Source: Fallopia convolvulus (Eukaryota; Streptophyta; Magnoliopsida; Caryophyllales; Polygonaceae). Taken from it: 64,000 bases of DNA. Position 1 is the first letter of the stretch. Each line of letters starts with the position of its first letter. The notes beneath the pieces are model-generated. The model saw only the letters and a program-made list of their open reading frames with translations, was not told the DNA's origin and ran no database searches. Positions 43,736 through 55,538 of this stretch are shown in pieces. The translations under genes and the position numbers were made by a program. The stretch covers positions 8,792,272-8,856,271 of the forward strand of contig OZ024728.1 in assembly GCA_964016875.1 (NCBI GenBank), in the 5' to 3' direction.

Positions 43736-44782
43736 TCACTTGTAGTAGGGCTCCCATTCATGGAGCTGAAACTCTTGGATTTGTTTCTGCACACAAGATT
43801 TCAAAATATAATTGCTGGTTAGCTATAAATTCTACATATGATGTCATATTTTATGCTTTCAGTTAAATTAAGAATGACTTACAAATTGGCAAGTTTGATC
43901 CTCCTGGTGGTAATAATTTAAGCTCCAATTTGAACTGACAACAGGTGTATCAGTGAATTCTTGTGCTACCCCGAAGGGCATTCTTTCATCCTCAATCTGC
44001 TGTTCAATCTTGTATAATGGCCTCATGTCTTCTTCACTCTGAGAAACTTTAGTCTGCTTCTTCCGTGTTCTTTCTCTTGCTCTTTCTCTCGCTTGCTTCC
44101 TCAGCTCTTTCGCCTCTCTATTGAATGCATTTTTCCTCATATGTTTACCCTTTCCCTTAGATGTTGTCACCTTTGGAGCTACATCACTCCCAATTTTTTC
44201 ATAAACTGTATTCTCCACAACCTCTTCACCTAATTCAGAATTAGATGACACACCCTTAATACAACTGGGGCTATTTTCTATGGTTTTCTTGAGTTCTTCT
44301 ATAGCAGGTCCAGCTTGCGTTAGTAACCATTTGACGGTTTGACTCGGTTTATCATAGCTCAACCAATCCTGCAGTTTGAAAAACTGCCTTGCAACCTCAA
44401 GGGAAAGTCTCATTCTCCGGTCTCTTAACCCCTGCGCTGTTGGAATCTTGCTGTGCCTATCTCCTTTGCAAGTTCTTCTCCTAGATGAGTTTTGTTTGCT
44501 TGAACCATGGTTATTAGTAGCATCCCTACTGTTGTCTTGTTCTACTATTCCATTGACATCGCCCTGGCAGTTAGTAACATCCATCTTGCTAGATGCACTA
44601 ACAGGCTCATTACAAGATTCAGCTATTTTGTTTCCAGCGCTCAATAGAACTGATTGCTCGTGATAGTAATTCGGGATATTATAGCCATCAATCTCAAAGC
44701 ATGTGAAAGGTGAAAGGATAGATGAATATGGGTCCATGAACCAAATTGGGTCCTCCTGATCGTTTGTTGGTGTAAACATCAT
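43736..44782 (-). CDS. BRC1: CYC/TB1-class TCP transcription factor, BRANCHED1 (TCP18)-like
   Basis: Two exons: 44782 (or the next codon, 44779) to 43883, and 43786 to 43736. The 96-bp intron (CAATTT|GTAAGT to TGTGCAG|AAACAA) is in phase 0 and adds KQIQEFQLHEWEPYYK. Total about 315 residues. The basic helix-loop-helix TCP domain spans about residues 101-160 (DRHSKIPTAQGLRDRRMRLS, then LEVARQFFKLQDWLSYDK and TVKWLLTQAGPAIEEL). An Arg-rich R domain spans about 219-240 (NREAKELRKQARERARERTR), which marks the CYC/TB1 clade. The N-terminus (DPYSSILSPFTCFEIDGY) and the terminal intron fit BRC1, a nuclear factor that represses axillary bud outgrowth. Within the domain, DWLSYDKPSQ departs from the usual DMLGFDKASK. 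Upstream of the start, TTCTTGTTTACAG could be the acceptor of a 5' UTR intron. Confidence 0.87.
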
Positions 44783-47700
44783 CAATTGAACAATCAACCT
44801 TACTGTAAACAAGAATTTCCTGCAGATATAGAACTACAATCCTGTGAGAATAATTGCTTTTCTTTCTAGAAAAAAAAGAAGCAAGAAATATCATGCTAGG
44901 GTGTTGTTGATTTGGGTTGCTACTAGCTAGTAAGCTATATTTTTTTCTGATATATTACACTAAACCTATTCAGATTTAGGGGAAAAAAAAGCTGCGAAAT
45001 GCACCACAAAATTGGAAATTACTTCTCCTTAAAAATTTGCCAAAAATAATAGTAAAAACACATTTAGAGGGATATAGCTAGATTGTTTACATATGTGGAT
45101 AGGAAGAGAGAGCTGATCATTCACCTAACTGTAGCCGCCAGAAGTTGAGAAAAGCATGCATCTGAATGCTTTCATCTTCATGGAACTTTAGCGTTTAGAT
45201 CATTATTTTTCTTTTTTTTTTCTTTATTTTTTTTTCCTTCTGTTGGATGAGAAAGAGAAAGAAGGGGAAAGCAGTTTGATTAAGATGGGAAATGAGAAAG
45301 AAGCAAGATGAGGACGGAATTTATGCTATAGAAGAAAATACCTAACCACTTTATTTGCATCTTGTCTTGAAAGAAAATGGGGTTTGTGTTTCAGACATGA
45401 TAGGGAGAGGAAGGAGAGTGACAACATACAATACAAGAGAACCAGCTGATGCAAGCTAGCTACACATATGATCAGAAATCACTTGTGAAGTGGGGATCCT
45501 CTTCACGTGGGATCAAATTTTTGTGGGAGAAGATGAGGTGCTGATTTAAACTGATATCCCTTTCAAAAAAAAGTATAAAGAATATTTTTTTTCCCATTTC
45601 CTTTTAGATAGATTCTTTTTATAATATATTAATCATTCTAAAATTTTTAAGGATTGAATTATTAGTGGGCTGCATATATTTGTCTTTTCATAAAATAATC
45701 TCTTCACTTATTAATTTTTAAAATTATTTTTAATAAATGATAAAATTTTAAAAATCACAGTACTTTAATTTAAGTGGATAATTTTTTTATTTTTTATAGT
45801 TATGTCATGTAACTAAGATTTGACATTATTTTGGCGAGGAGACTAGCTAGGGTTTTCCACCCCACCCTTATCAAAACACAAACCAATTAAGAGGAATAAA
45901 TTCACATCATCAAGTGGCACTAAAGCTTTTAATTGATAAGTACAATAATTCAAGGGGTAAAGGGGAGAGTATAGGCGTAGTATAGCCATTAGCGTATGCT
46001 GAATTGGTGATATCTCTCTCATATTCCCTGGCTTGCCAAGACTGTCTAATTAATATACTTGTTTGACTGTGTCTGTCTTGTTGGTCTTCTTCTAAGGGTC
46101 GCTTTCCACCAAAAGAGAAGCACCTAAAAACTCACAATCACTTTCTCTCTTTCTTATATACATTTTTTCTCTCCCTCTCACACAAATTAGAGACTTAACA
46201 CAGCAAAACGTCCATCCATCTATCAATATCGCGGAAGAATATTGTTTTTGGTATTGTTGGTTGGGGCTTTCTCATTGACGCGTGCTTATCCTCCTTTATC
46301 TTTATTTCATCTCCATTCTCCAATCCCCAATAGGGCAATAGATCTCTCTCTCTCTCTATTGTCAAGTAAAATTCAGACTTTCTTTTCATGCATTGTACTT
46401 GCCACTAACGTTAATTCTCTCTTATGCATATTATTCTTATTATTATTATTTTTGTTCTGGGCATTATTAGTGTTAACCCCGTGATTAGGCCTTGTAAATA
46501 GGGCCAGAAACTTGTGCAAGTGACACGTACGCCACAAATATGAAGGATTATGGATAATAATATGATGTAAATTTAGAGAGGTCCAACCTTTTGTTTAGCA
46601 AATTCTGTGTCTAATATGCTGCTGTGCTTTACCATTTGTTGGATCTAGCAGCTTTCACAAACACAATGGCTAAAAAAAGACCTCCAACCTAGCTCTCTTT
46701 TTATCCTCCAGTAAGTCTCTCTGGTAAGAAATTACTTTTTGTTACTATTTTTTTTAGGTCGAAACTTTTCCTTACTATTTTTACATGCCGCTCTTTGCCT
46801 CTCTTTTTACATAGACTTGCCTGAAATATGGGTGGTTAGCTTTCTGGTTAGACAGCCATCATTTCAAGCACCTTGTCCTAGCCTATACTTGATTTGAGGA
46901 GGTTACTTTGAAAATTAATCAAGGGGGAGGGGCCATGGATAAAAGATCAATAAGCCTGTTGTTGCTAAATTGTATATCTAATTTTTTAATATCATTCAAA
47001 TTTTCTAAAAACATTTCATTTTTCAAATTTGTAAGTTCTTAGAAATTATAATCACATATTGTCTTATTGATATATATACAAACCCAGATCTGCTGTTTTA
47101 TAGTAGCTTATCTAACTTTTTGAACTAAAAGTCGATGTTTTTTTATCTTTTGAATGTGGTGAATATATTGCTAAAGAAAAGAAGCAACAAAGCACACTGG
47201 ACCGAAAGAGATCAAGGTGGAAAAATACATCTCAAACAAGGATCATCACTATCAGTACAAACCCCACCCTCAACAACAAAGCTAAAGTCGAAATGTTGGA
47301 CAAGTAGTAAAGTACATAAAATACCAAGGTGGCTTAGTACTGTTCGCCCAGTCTGTCTCTCTTGTTGATGTTATTGTATCTGGACTATACTTAGTTTTCC
47401 AGAAATTGACTAATCATTTACCCTCAAGTAGTGAAAAAAAACTGGCATCTTTTATGGATTTTAACTTTTTTCTTACTGTGAATGAAATTTGTTGGCAATT
47501 AATCATGTCTATCATATATGTACAGCATCTTATCCGTCCGGTAAGTTCAGCCAACGTAAAGCCTGTCTTGCTTGGAACAATAGAAGTTTATTTTAACTTT
47601 GAGCGGTCATGTTTTTTTGAAGGATGTGTCAGCAAATTCAAGTCCATAAAATGATGCAATACCAGCTAGAGATCGAGTACGTCTAGAGACTAACATCAAT

Positions 47701-48126
47701 TTCAACAGTGATCATGATTCATGTATGTTAAGAAGCGGGATAATAAGAGAATCGAGCCTTGATCAAGGGGTTGGACTTGTAGTTAAATTAACGATAATAG
47801 GTTTTGAAAGTAACCGCTTTTGTTGGGGGTGTTTCCTTGCAATCATAGCTATAAAAGAGTCTTATCTACCAAAACAATGTACATAACAATTATAAAGGCA
47901 TGCAAGGAGCCTATGAATGAAGACTTTCTTATTAGAGTTTTAGATTTGAGCCATTGAACTGTCAGGATGATACCTTATATTGCACATAATGAGTGTGTTT
48001 CATGTGATCCACACTCCTATTGTACATCATCATTTACATACTAGGAATGATGTTTCTAGAATGTTTTACCATAAACATACTTACAACGAAAGTCCTTTTA
48101 CAAAAAGAAAAGTTTTTATAGTTTTT
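44783..48126. other. Upstream region of the TCP gene, AT-rich
   Basis: Presumed 5' UTR and promoter of the TCP gene (which reads away from here), then intergenic sequence to the Stowaway element. CT tracts at 46140-46180 and 46340-46360 look like a leader but belong to no frame I can support. No coding exon recognised. Confidence 0.45.
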
Positions 48127-48128
48127 TA

Positions 48129-48449
48129 CTCCCTCCATCGCATAATGTTTGTCCTAAAAGGACATTTTCACACAAATTAAGAAAATAAGAGAGGAAAAAT
48201 TAACCAATAGGAAGAGGAGAGAGACTGTGATGTTGATAGATAAAGATGTGAAGAAAGAGAAGAAAAAAAGGAAATGACCATAAAAGATATTGAGATAGAT
48301 TTTTTTATTGGATAATATGAGTAAAGATATATTGAATGTGGGCTAATATGGTAACAAAAGTATAGATATAAAAGGAAAGGAAAAAAGAAGGACAAACATT
48401 TTAGGATAATGAAAAAAGAAAGTGGAGAAGCATTATGGGACGGAAGGAG
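48129..48449. mobile_element. Stowaway MITE (Tc1/mariner type), 321 bp
   Basis: Flanked by TA. The ends CTCCCTCCATCGCATAATG and, opposite strand, CTCCTTCCGTCCCATAATG match the classic Stowaway terminus. TGTTTGTCC follows on both sides, so the inverted repeat extends to about 40 bp. AT- and AG-rich interior, non-coding. Confidence 0.93.
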
Positions 48450-48469
48450 TAGTTTAATAAGAAAACATT

Positions 48470-49778
48470 AAATTGTTAAGTACTGAACTTGGAAGCATCG
48501 GTACCGAAGTTGCGGTGCTAGAAACGGGGGTCGGTACCGAACCTGCTAGGGTCAGTATCGGGGTTGTATGTTACGACTCCATACTCCGGTGGCACGGTAA
48601 CATGTCCATCGACGCTTGTCATCCCTTCGGTAAAGGTCTTATAGGCCTCGGTACCGACCTCCGTCGAAAAGGTTGGTGCCTCGGTACCGACCTGGTGATG
48701 CTTAGTACTGAGGTTATCTGCAGGGGCTGGTGCATCTTCTTGCATCTCTTCCTCCTCCGGCTCGTATCGGGACTCGGATATCCTCAATGAAGGCTCATCT
48801 TGGGGCTTCTTAGCAAGTGGAAATGGAGTGGAAGTCCAAGCCTCGTACCAATTAGGAAGGTACAAGAGCTCCATCTTATCCCGTGTGACGAGCACTTGGC
48901 GACCTTGAATCGGAGTGGTGAGCCCTTCCTGGCACCTCTGAAAAATCCCTAAAGAGATCCAGTAGCTCGTGCTCAACCTTTGTGCATGAAGTGCACTGTA
49001 ATGTGTAAGATCAATCTTAAGGGCCAAAGCTAAGAGGCTTACTAATCCGCCAAAATAGACACCTTGCAGACGTGCCCCGTGTTGCTCCACATATGTCACC
49101 CATTCATACCCCAAGTTCATTGGAGCGGGGTCTTCAAAAAGTATAGCGCGGAGACATCCAATCTCCGTCCTTGTTGGCCGAGAAAGCTCCTTTTTGGGCC
49201 AAATAGTGAAGCCCAAAATCCGGAGGATAATGCGGAAGATCGGGTTGATGATGTGAGAACCCGGGAGAGCGGGTGTTGTGGGGCTAATTTCCCCTGTGAT
49301 ATAACCCCAAGTCGATCTCTGCAACCTTGAAGTCATCTGCTGCTTTGTACTCTCAGGAGGGGTTAGGAAAGTGGAGTAGTTTGTTGAACTCGGCCATGGT
49401 AAACTCATAATCCTCATTCCCGAGCCTGAATTTGATCCTCTCCGGGGATGTTTTACTCTTGAATTGGGTGCGAAGAGTGGCCACGAACTCAGAGGTGAGG
49501 GCCGGATAGTGAGGAATCTCCTTCCACTTGAGGAGGTGGGGTACCTCGAGGATGGAGAAGGCATGCTTAAGATCTTCATAAATTCCTAATTGTCTTCCAT
49601 CAGTCTTTGACAACCAGCTCGTGTGATGAGTTTTGTTGAAGACGGAGTTGTAAATTGCTCTTTGTTGATTGGTCTTCAACACCACGTCATCCATGCGTGG
49701 TGGAGATGGAGATGGCGATGGAGATGCTCTCTTTGTTCTCTTGCTTGCCCTCTGATTAGATCGGCTTGAACTTGCCAT
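48470..49778 (-). pseudogene. Athila-3 env-position ORF (frameshifted, truncated)
   Basis: Starts MASSSRSNQRASKRTKR at 49778, right after CTTCTACAG, a plausible 3' splice site as in Athila-1. The N-terminal half runs to about 49370. A frame change then leads into TTPALPGSHIINPIFRIIL, FTIWPKKELSRPTRTEIGCL, and LYLPNWYEAWTSTPFPL, the same globular domain as in Athila-1. An acidic segment and a region encoded by dyad quartets (VGTEAPTFSTEVGTEA) follow. No stop before homology ends. Function unknown. Confidence 0.83.
48477..48711 (-). repeat. Two dyad quartets with 21-33-21 bp spacing
   Basis: Cores of the TCGGTACCGA type start at 48477, 48498, 48531 and 48552, and again at 48627, 48648, 48681 and 48702. 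Both sets have the same intervals (21, 33, 21). Outer members are degenerate (TAAGTACTGA, TTAGTACTGA). Confidence 0.9.
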
Positions 49779-50945
49779 TTGAAAAACCTGTAGAAGCATA
49801 AACAAACCAAGATAAGATCCACTCATGACAAAAACACACCAAAGAACCCCATACTTGAATCGAAACAAGACATAAGCAAGTGATTTCATCATTCTAGTGG
49901 GGGTCGATACCGAGCCTGAAGGGTCGGTATCGAGGTCCCTGGAACTTAGGCTAGCCTTGGTGAAAGATAGGATCGGTATCGAGCCTGTATTTGGGACTTT
50001 TGAGACCCAAAATCGAGTGTTTCACCTCGGGTTTAAGCCTTTCATTGCTCACAAGAGTCATCATTCAAGCATGAATTCAGTCATTTTCACACAACCAAGC
50101 AACCTCAACCCCATACTTGCTCAAACACCCTATCTAATTATGAAAAAATTGCCAAAATAAGGTGTAAATTATACCAAATCAAGAACGAGTAACTCCATGC
50201 TTCTATAATCAAGAATTTATGTTCTAAACATGAGAAAACTAAGTTCATCAAAGCAAATCACCAATATTAAAGCAAAAGGCACACAATAATCATGAAAGCA
50301 ATTTCGAACTAGATCTAGATCTAGGTATGAAAATCAATCCAAAAATCATCATGAATACTTCAAGAATTTCAAGTAAAGAGGTAGGGTTGAGAAAACATAC
50401 CAAAGATCCGAGAAATAAGACAGAAAATCAAAAAGGTTTTGAGGGTAACGAGGGTTTGTAAATTGGTAACGAACAAAAATTGGGATTTCCTCGGTACCGG
50501 GGTGGTGCGGTTTGTTGTTTGGACGACTAGTGTGGGGAATGTTTCGGGTGTTACAGCAGCAAGCTTTCGGTGGTGCAAGGGGTCTCCGGGGTGCGAGTGA
50601 GGGAAATGGTGGTTCTGAGAGCAATAGGGGGAGTTGGTGAAGGAGGCACGGTGAGGGAAAAAACAAGAAAATTTTAGGTTTAAATACTTACCTGGGGTCC
50701 GAAAGCGGGCATTAGCGTGGTTCGGTACCGACCCTGTGGGGTTCGGTACCGAGCCTATCTGGGTAACGCTTCGCTTGCCTCGTTATCGACCCGACTTCCT
50801 GTGACATGTTAGCCAAAACATTCTATTCCGCAAACTTCTACTCTACTCTAAAAAGAAAAACAAAAGAAAGCTAACAAAAAGATCTAAGAAAAACATTTCT
50901 TAGATTTTTTTTTTCAACAAAAAAAAAGATCTAAGAAAGGAAAAA
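49779..50945 (-). other. Athila-3 spacer between integrase and env-position ORF
   Basis: No credible gene. Dyad cores lie at 49904/49924 (20 bp apart), 49973 (single), 50722/50743 (21 bp) and about 50780. It corresponds to the 2331-3521 spacer of Athila-1. Confidence 0.7.
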
Positions 50946-52203
50946 CTAAACCGGGTTGTCTCCCGTAAGTGTTATTTTTAACGTCGTTAGCCCGACGAAT
51001 TTTACCTTGGCTAGTCCGACGATGTAAGAGCCCGAGTGGCTCAAATTTCTTCCCTTCGGGTCGGCTTGCTCAAAGAATTTCTTCAGCCTATGTCCATTAA
51101 CCTTGAAGATGGCTCCTTTGTTATCTACCAGATCCACCGCTCTGTGGGGGTATATGTGTTGGAACACGAATGGCCCACTCCATCTTGATCTCAGCTTCCC
51201 TGGAAAAAGGTGGAGTCTAGAGTTAAAGAGGAGTACCTTGTCATCGACTTCATAGGTTTTTGGCACTAATATCTGGTCATGCCATTGCTTGGTACGCTCT
51301 TTGTAGATCTCAGCATTCTCATATGCCTTTAGCCTCAACTCCTCTAGTGCTTGCAAGTCCATGAATCTTTTTGCTCCGGCCTTGTCGAGGTCCATATTGA
51401 GCTCCTTGAGAGCCCATAATGCCTTGTGCTCCAACTCGACTGGCAAATGGCACGCCTTGCCATACACTATGTTGTAAGGAGTGGTGCGTAGAGGTGTCTT
51501 GTACGTTGTTCTGTAAGCCCATAAAGCGTCATCAAGCTTGGATGACCAATCCTTCCTAGAGCGGGAGACCGTCTTCTCCAAGATGCTCTTGATTTGCCTG
51601 TTTGAAACTTCAACCTGGCCACTAGTTTGGGGATAGTAGGGTGTTGCCACCCGATGTGATACCCCATACTTAGCCAAGAGAGCTTCAAAGCTCCTCTCTA
51701 TGAAATGTGAACCTCCATCGCTAATGAGGACTCGTGGCACTCCAAACCTGGGGAATATGTTAGTCTTAATAAACTTGGCCATGGTTTTGGCGTCATTGGT
51801 CCTTGTAGAAACGACCTCCACCCACTTAGAGACATAATCAACCGCGACAAGGATATACTTATAGGGGCCTGATGAGGGGAAGGGTCCCATAAAGTCTATG
51901 CCCAAACGTCAAAAAGTTCGACCTCTAGTATCCTTGTTAGCGGGTTCTCATGCCTCCAAGTGATGTTTCCTGAGTGTTGGCATTCATCACATGAAGTCAC
52001 ATAATCATGTACGTCCCTGAAAATAGTTGGCCAATAGAGACCACTTTGAAGAATCTTCGATGTGGTTTTGAATCCTTTTGCATGGCCTCCTGTGGGGAGA
52101 GTGTGACATTGACGGATCACACTTTCTATCTGTTTTTTGGAATACAATGCCTAAAGAGGTGATCACTTCCTTGCTTGAACAAGTAAGGATCATCCCAATA
52201 GTA
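50946..52203 (-). pseudogene. Athila-3 integrase
   Basis: The frame after the RNase H linker hits TAG (about 52195), reads YYWDDPYLFKQGSDH, then shifts about 52140 into the zinc domain (QCHTLPTGGHAKG, CDECQHSG). Another frame change near 51905 leads into the core with GIDFMGPFPSSG (Asp), ISDGGSHF (Asp) and GQVEVSN (Glu). The C-terminal domain (GPFVFQHIYPHRAVDL) follows. The normal stop is absent and the frame runs on through the conserved hairpin to 50946. Catalytic residues are kept, but the protein cannot be made whole. Confidence 0.9.
50952..50985 (-). other. Conserved post-integrase hairpin in Athila-3
   Basis: On the minus strand, CGGG-AGACAA-CCCG (50965-50952) follows an AACGTTAAA-like stretch (here GACGTTAAAAATAACAC). 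It differs from Athila-1 by one loop base, with the stem unchanged. Confidence 0.75.
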
Positions 52204-52415
52204 CTATTTGACATCATGTAGAAATTTCTTCTTCTTTTGTGGAGTCAAGCCCTCGGGAATCACGCCTCCTATAATGTAGTTAGCAAAATCCGCAAACCAA
52301 GGAGCCTTTGACCCTCTAATAGCATGAATAGAATGAAGAGAAGTAGTCGAAAGAGATGATGAAGGATCTGAATTGGGAGGTATTGAAATCAGGTGAGAAG
52401 ACGTACCTGGATGGG

Positions 52416-52604
52416 TCGTTACCAGACTTGGATGGGTCGTTATCGACCCTTTGCCTTTAGTAATTTCCTCGGTAACGACCTCTTTTGGCTCGGTAATGAG
52501 CTGACCTGCCATAGTATCGATGATTTCTGGCTTGGTACCGGTGTGCCCAACGTTCTCCAGCCTCGGTGATGGCTCGTTACCGACCCATGTAGGGTCGGTA
52601 CTGA
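52416..52604 (-). repeat. Dyad array in the RNase H-integrase linker of Athila-3
   Basis: Core starts at 52416, 52437 | 52469, 52490, 52511, 52532 | 52574, 52595. All neighbours within a group are 21 bp apart. This is the same protein position as the 21-bp array of Athila-1 (647-811). Confidence 0.92.
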
Positions 52605-54330
52605 GCTTTCTGTAGGTTTTGACCTCATTCAGCATGAGGAGTTCGTCCAGTCTGGAGTCATTGATCGGTACAACATTGTCAGATTCCGTGATGTGTTCAA
52701 CCGGCAACCTAGATATGTGATCTGCCACCAAGTTTTCTGCTCCCTTCTTGTCTCGGATTTCGTGGTCGAATTCCTGCAGTAAGAGCATCCAACGAAGTAG
52801 CCTAGGTTTGGCATCCTTCTTAGCCATTAAATATGTAACAACTTCATGGTCAATGTAAATAATCACTTTAGAACCAACAAGATAAGAGCGGAATTTTTCA
52901 AATGCAAATACCACGACAAGGAATTCCTTCTCCATCGTGGTATACTTACTCTACGCCTCATCAAGCGTCTTACTTGCATAGTAAATGGCGTGGACCTTTT
53001 TTCTTTCTGCTGCACTAATAATGCGCCGACTGCATAGTCACTGGCGTCACACATAATCTCAAATGGCAGGGTCCAATCTGGGGACTGGATAATAGGAGTA
53101 GAGATAAGTGCTTCTCTCAACCTGTGAAAAGCCTCAAGACATTCTATAGACAGCTCAAACACTACATCTTTCATTAGTAGGTTAGTCAAAGGTTTAGCTA
53201 TCTTAGAAAAATCCTGAATAAATCGTCTATAGAAGCCAGCATGTCCCAAGAAACTCCTAACGTCTTTTACAAAAGAGGGAGGATGTAGTTTTTCAATGAG
53301 CTCAATTTTGGCTCTGTCTACTTCAATCCCTCTCTTAGAGATGAGGTGTCCTAGCACTATCCCCTCTTGGACCATGAAATGACATTTTTCCCAATGAAGC
53401 ACAAGATTAGTTTCTTCACATCTTTTAAGCACCCTAGTCAAATTAACTAGACAAGAATCAAAGGAAGAACCATAAACAGAAAAGTCATCCATAAACACCT
53501 CCACTATGTCCTCTATTAAATATGAGAAGATAGCCATCATGCACCTTTGAAAGGTTGCAGGGGCATTACAAAGCCCAAATGGCATTCTCCTGTAAGCAAA
53601 GGTCCCATAGGACAAGTAAAGGTTGTTTTCTCCTGATCATTAGGATGAATGGGAATCTGCCAGAATCCGCTATAGCCATCTAAGTAACAAAAATAATTAT
53701 GTTGGGCTAAGCGTTCTAACACTTGATCAATGAAAGGAAGCGGAAAATGATCTTTTCTTGTAGCACAATTAAGCTTCCTATAATCTATGCATATCCTCCA
53801 AATAGTTGTGGTCATAGTGGGGATTAGTTCACCTTTCTCATTTTCTATGACAGTCATTCCCCCTTTTTTAGGGACTACATGGACCGGACTAACCCATTGG
53901 TTGTCCGATATAGGAAAAATTATCCCAGCATCAAGTAGGTTTAAAATTTCCTTTTTCACTACATCTTTCATATTAGGATTCATCCTACGTTGATGCTCTA
54001 TTGAGGGTTTATGATTATCCTCCATGTAGATCCTATGCATGCATAATGAAGGAGATATGCCAGTTATGTCATCCAAAGAGTAGCCAATGGCTTTTCTATG
54101 GGTCCTAAGTACAAAAATCAGCTTCTCTACTTCCTCATCTTTTAATTGAGCATTGATGATGACAGGGAAGGTAGAGTTAGGACCGAGAAATTCATACCTG
54201 AGAGTGTCTGGAAGGGGCTTGAGCGTTGGAGTAGGCTCAGCCGGAATAAGAATTAGTTCTTCATGCTCTGTCTTCAAAACTTCCTCGAGGTAATCAATCG
54301 CCAAAATCTCTTCATATTCTGTCAGAGGGG

Positions 54331-54487
54331 TCGGTATCGACTCATAGGGGGTCAGTACCGACTTGATTTTGCCTGCCGGGAGCCTCGGTACCGAGGTAGT
54401 GGTGCTCGGTATCGATGCTGCAGAACTTGCTTGTTCACCTGTTCCTGCCATGAGCGTCGGTAACGAACCTTGTAGGGTCGATATCGA
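54331..54487 (-). repeat. Dyad quartet plus pair upstream of the RT
   Basis: Core starts at 54331, 54352, 54385 and 54406 (intervals 21, 33, 21), then 54457 and 54478 (21). The 21-33-21 interval set equals those at 48477 and 48627. Confidence 0.92.
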
Positions 54488-54730
54488 CACTGTAGGATCA
54501 ATCTCCGCCCAACTTCTGCCCGAGAATGCATCAAAAGCCAACATCCTCTCGATTGGGTCCCCACATTCAATGTAGTCAGTGCGTGTGTAGAGCATCTTGA
54601 CCTCGGCTTCATTGGTTTCTTTCATGGTGAGGTTAAAACGGAATTCCACCACCTCATCCCCAATCTCAAAAGTTAGGAGTCCCCTCCTAACATCAATTAT
54701 GGATCCAGCTGTGGCTAGGAATGGCCTCCC

Positions 54731-55535
54731 TTAAATGATAGGCACCACCGGGTCTTCGGGCGTCTCCATGACTATGAAATTATTTGGAACAAAGAACTTG
54801 CCCACTTGAACTGGAAAATCGTCCACAATGACACAGGATCTGTCCGCCATGTACAACCTCATGTTTATAGGCTCCAGTGGTCCTATGTTGGCTTTGGACC
54901 AAATTGATAATGGTAGTAGAGTTGCACTGGCTCCTAGGTCACATAAAGCTTTAAACCGGTAAGCTCCAATACCAATAGTAATAGCAAACTTACCTGGGTC
55001 GCCTAATTTTTCTGGGAGCTCCAAAGAAAAATTAGGCGAAACTTCCCTTTTGTAATGATAATAGACCTCTTCTTGCTAAGAATATCTTTCAAGAAATTTG
55101 TATAAGCCAGCTTTTCGCTTAGGGCCTCAACGAATGGAATAGAAATATTTAAGCCCTGGAGGATCTTAACAAAACGCTGAAACTTCCCTTCTGTTGAGTC
55201 TTTAGACTTTTTAGAAGGTAATGGAAGAGTCTTTACCGGTCTCGGAACCAAAACAGGCTCGAGAGGTGGCACTACCGAGTCGACAGAGGGGTCGATGGGT
55301 GCTGTAGAAGGATTGGTATCGACCCCGGTGGGGTCGGTACCGAGCCTGGGACTAAGGGAGTGGTCTGGAGTCGAAGACTTACCTGGATTGGGGTCGTTAA
55401 CGACCCGTGGAGCGTCGTTACCGAGTGTTTCAGGGTCGGTATCGACCTTGTCGGGGGCAGTTTCCTCGTTACCGGGCTTTTTCTCCTTGGTTTCAGCACG
55501 GTCCGGTAGTGTCTTTCCGCCCCGGAGGTGTACAA
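54731..55535 (-). pseudogene. Athila-3 gag-protease linker and protease
   Basis: The linker is encoded largely by dyad repeats (55271-55445). It is followed by KTLPLPSKKSKDSTEGKF and LQGLNISIPFVEALSEK, a frame change near 55030, then LPEKLGDPGKFAITIGIG. The aspartic protease active site is FKALCDLGASATLLP, in the usual DLGA form of this lineage. After DDFPVQVGKFFVPNNFIVME comes PEDPVVPII and a stop at 54731. The protease would process the polyprotein. Confidence 0.87.
55271..55445 (-). repeat. Dyad array in the gag-protease linker of Athila-3
   Basis: Core starts at 55271, 55292, 55313 and 55334, and at 55394, 55415 and 55436, all 21 bp apart within groups. It sits at the same protein position as the array of Athila-2 (20224-20418). 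Confidence 0.92.
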
Positions 55536-55538
55536 CTG

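Larger units (their letters stand above)
52204..54730 (-). pseudogene. Athila-3 reverse transcriptase and RNase H
   Basis: After a linker rich in dyads the RT begins about 54050 with HRIYMEDNHKPSIEHQRR, QWVSPVHVVPKKGG and WRICIDYRKLNCATRKDHFP (first Asp). A frame change about 53600 leads to YRRMPFGLCNAPATFQR and VEVFMDDFSVYG (the FMDD catalytic box). RNase H follows: CDASDYAVGALL, then a frame change about 52940, EKEFLVVVFAFEKF, IYIDHEVVTYL and ADHISRLPVEH. The linker to integrase carries dyads and the conserved APWFADFANYIIGG. Active-site residues are kept, but at least two frameshifts break the chain. Confidence 0.92.
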
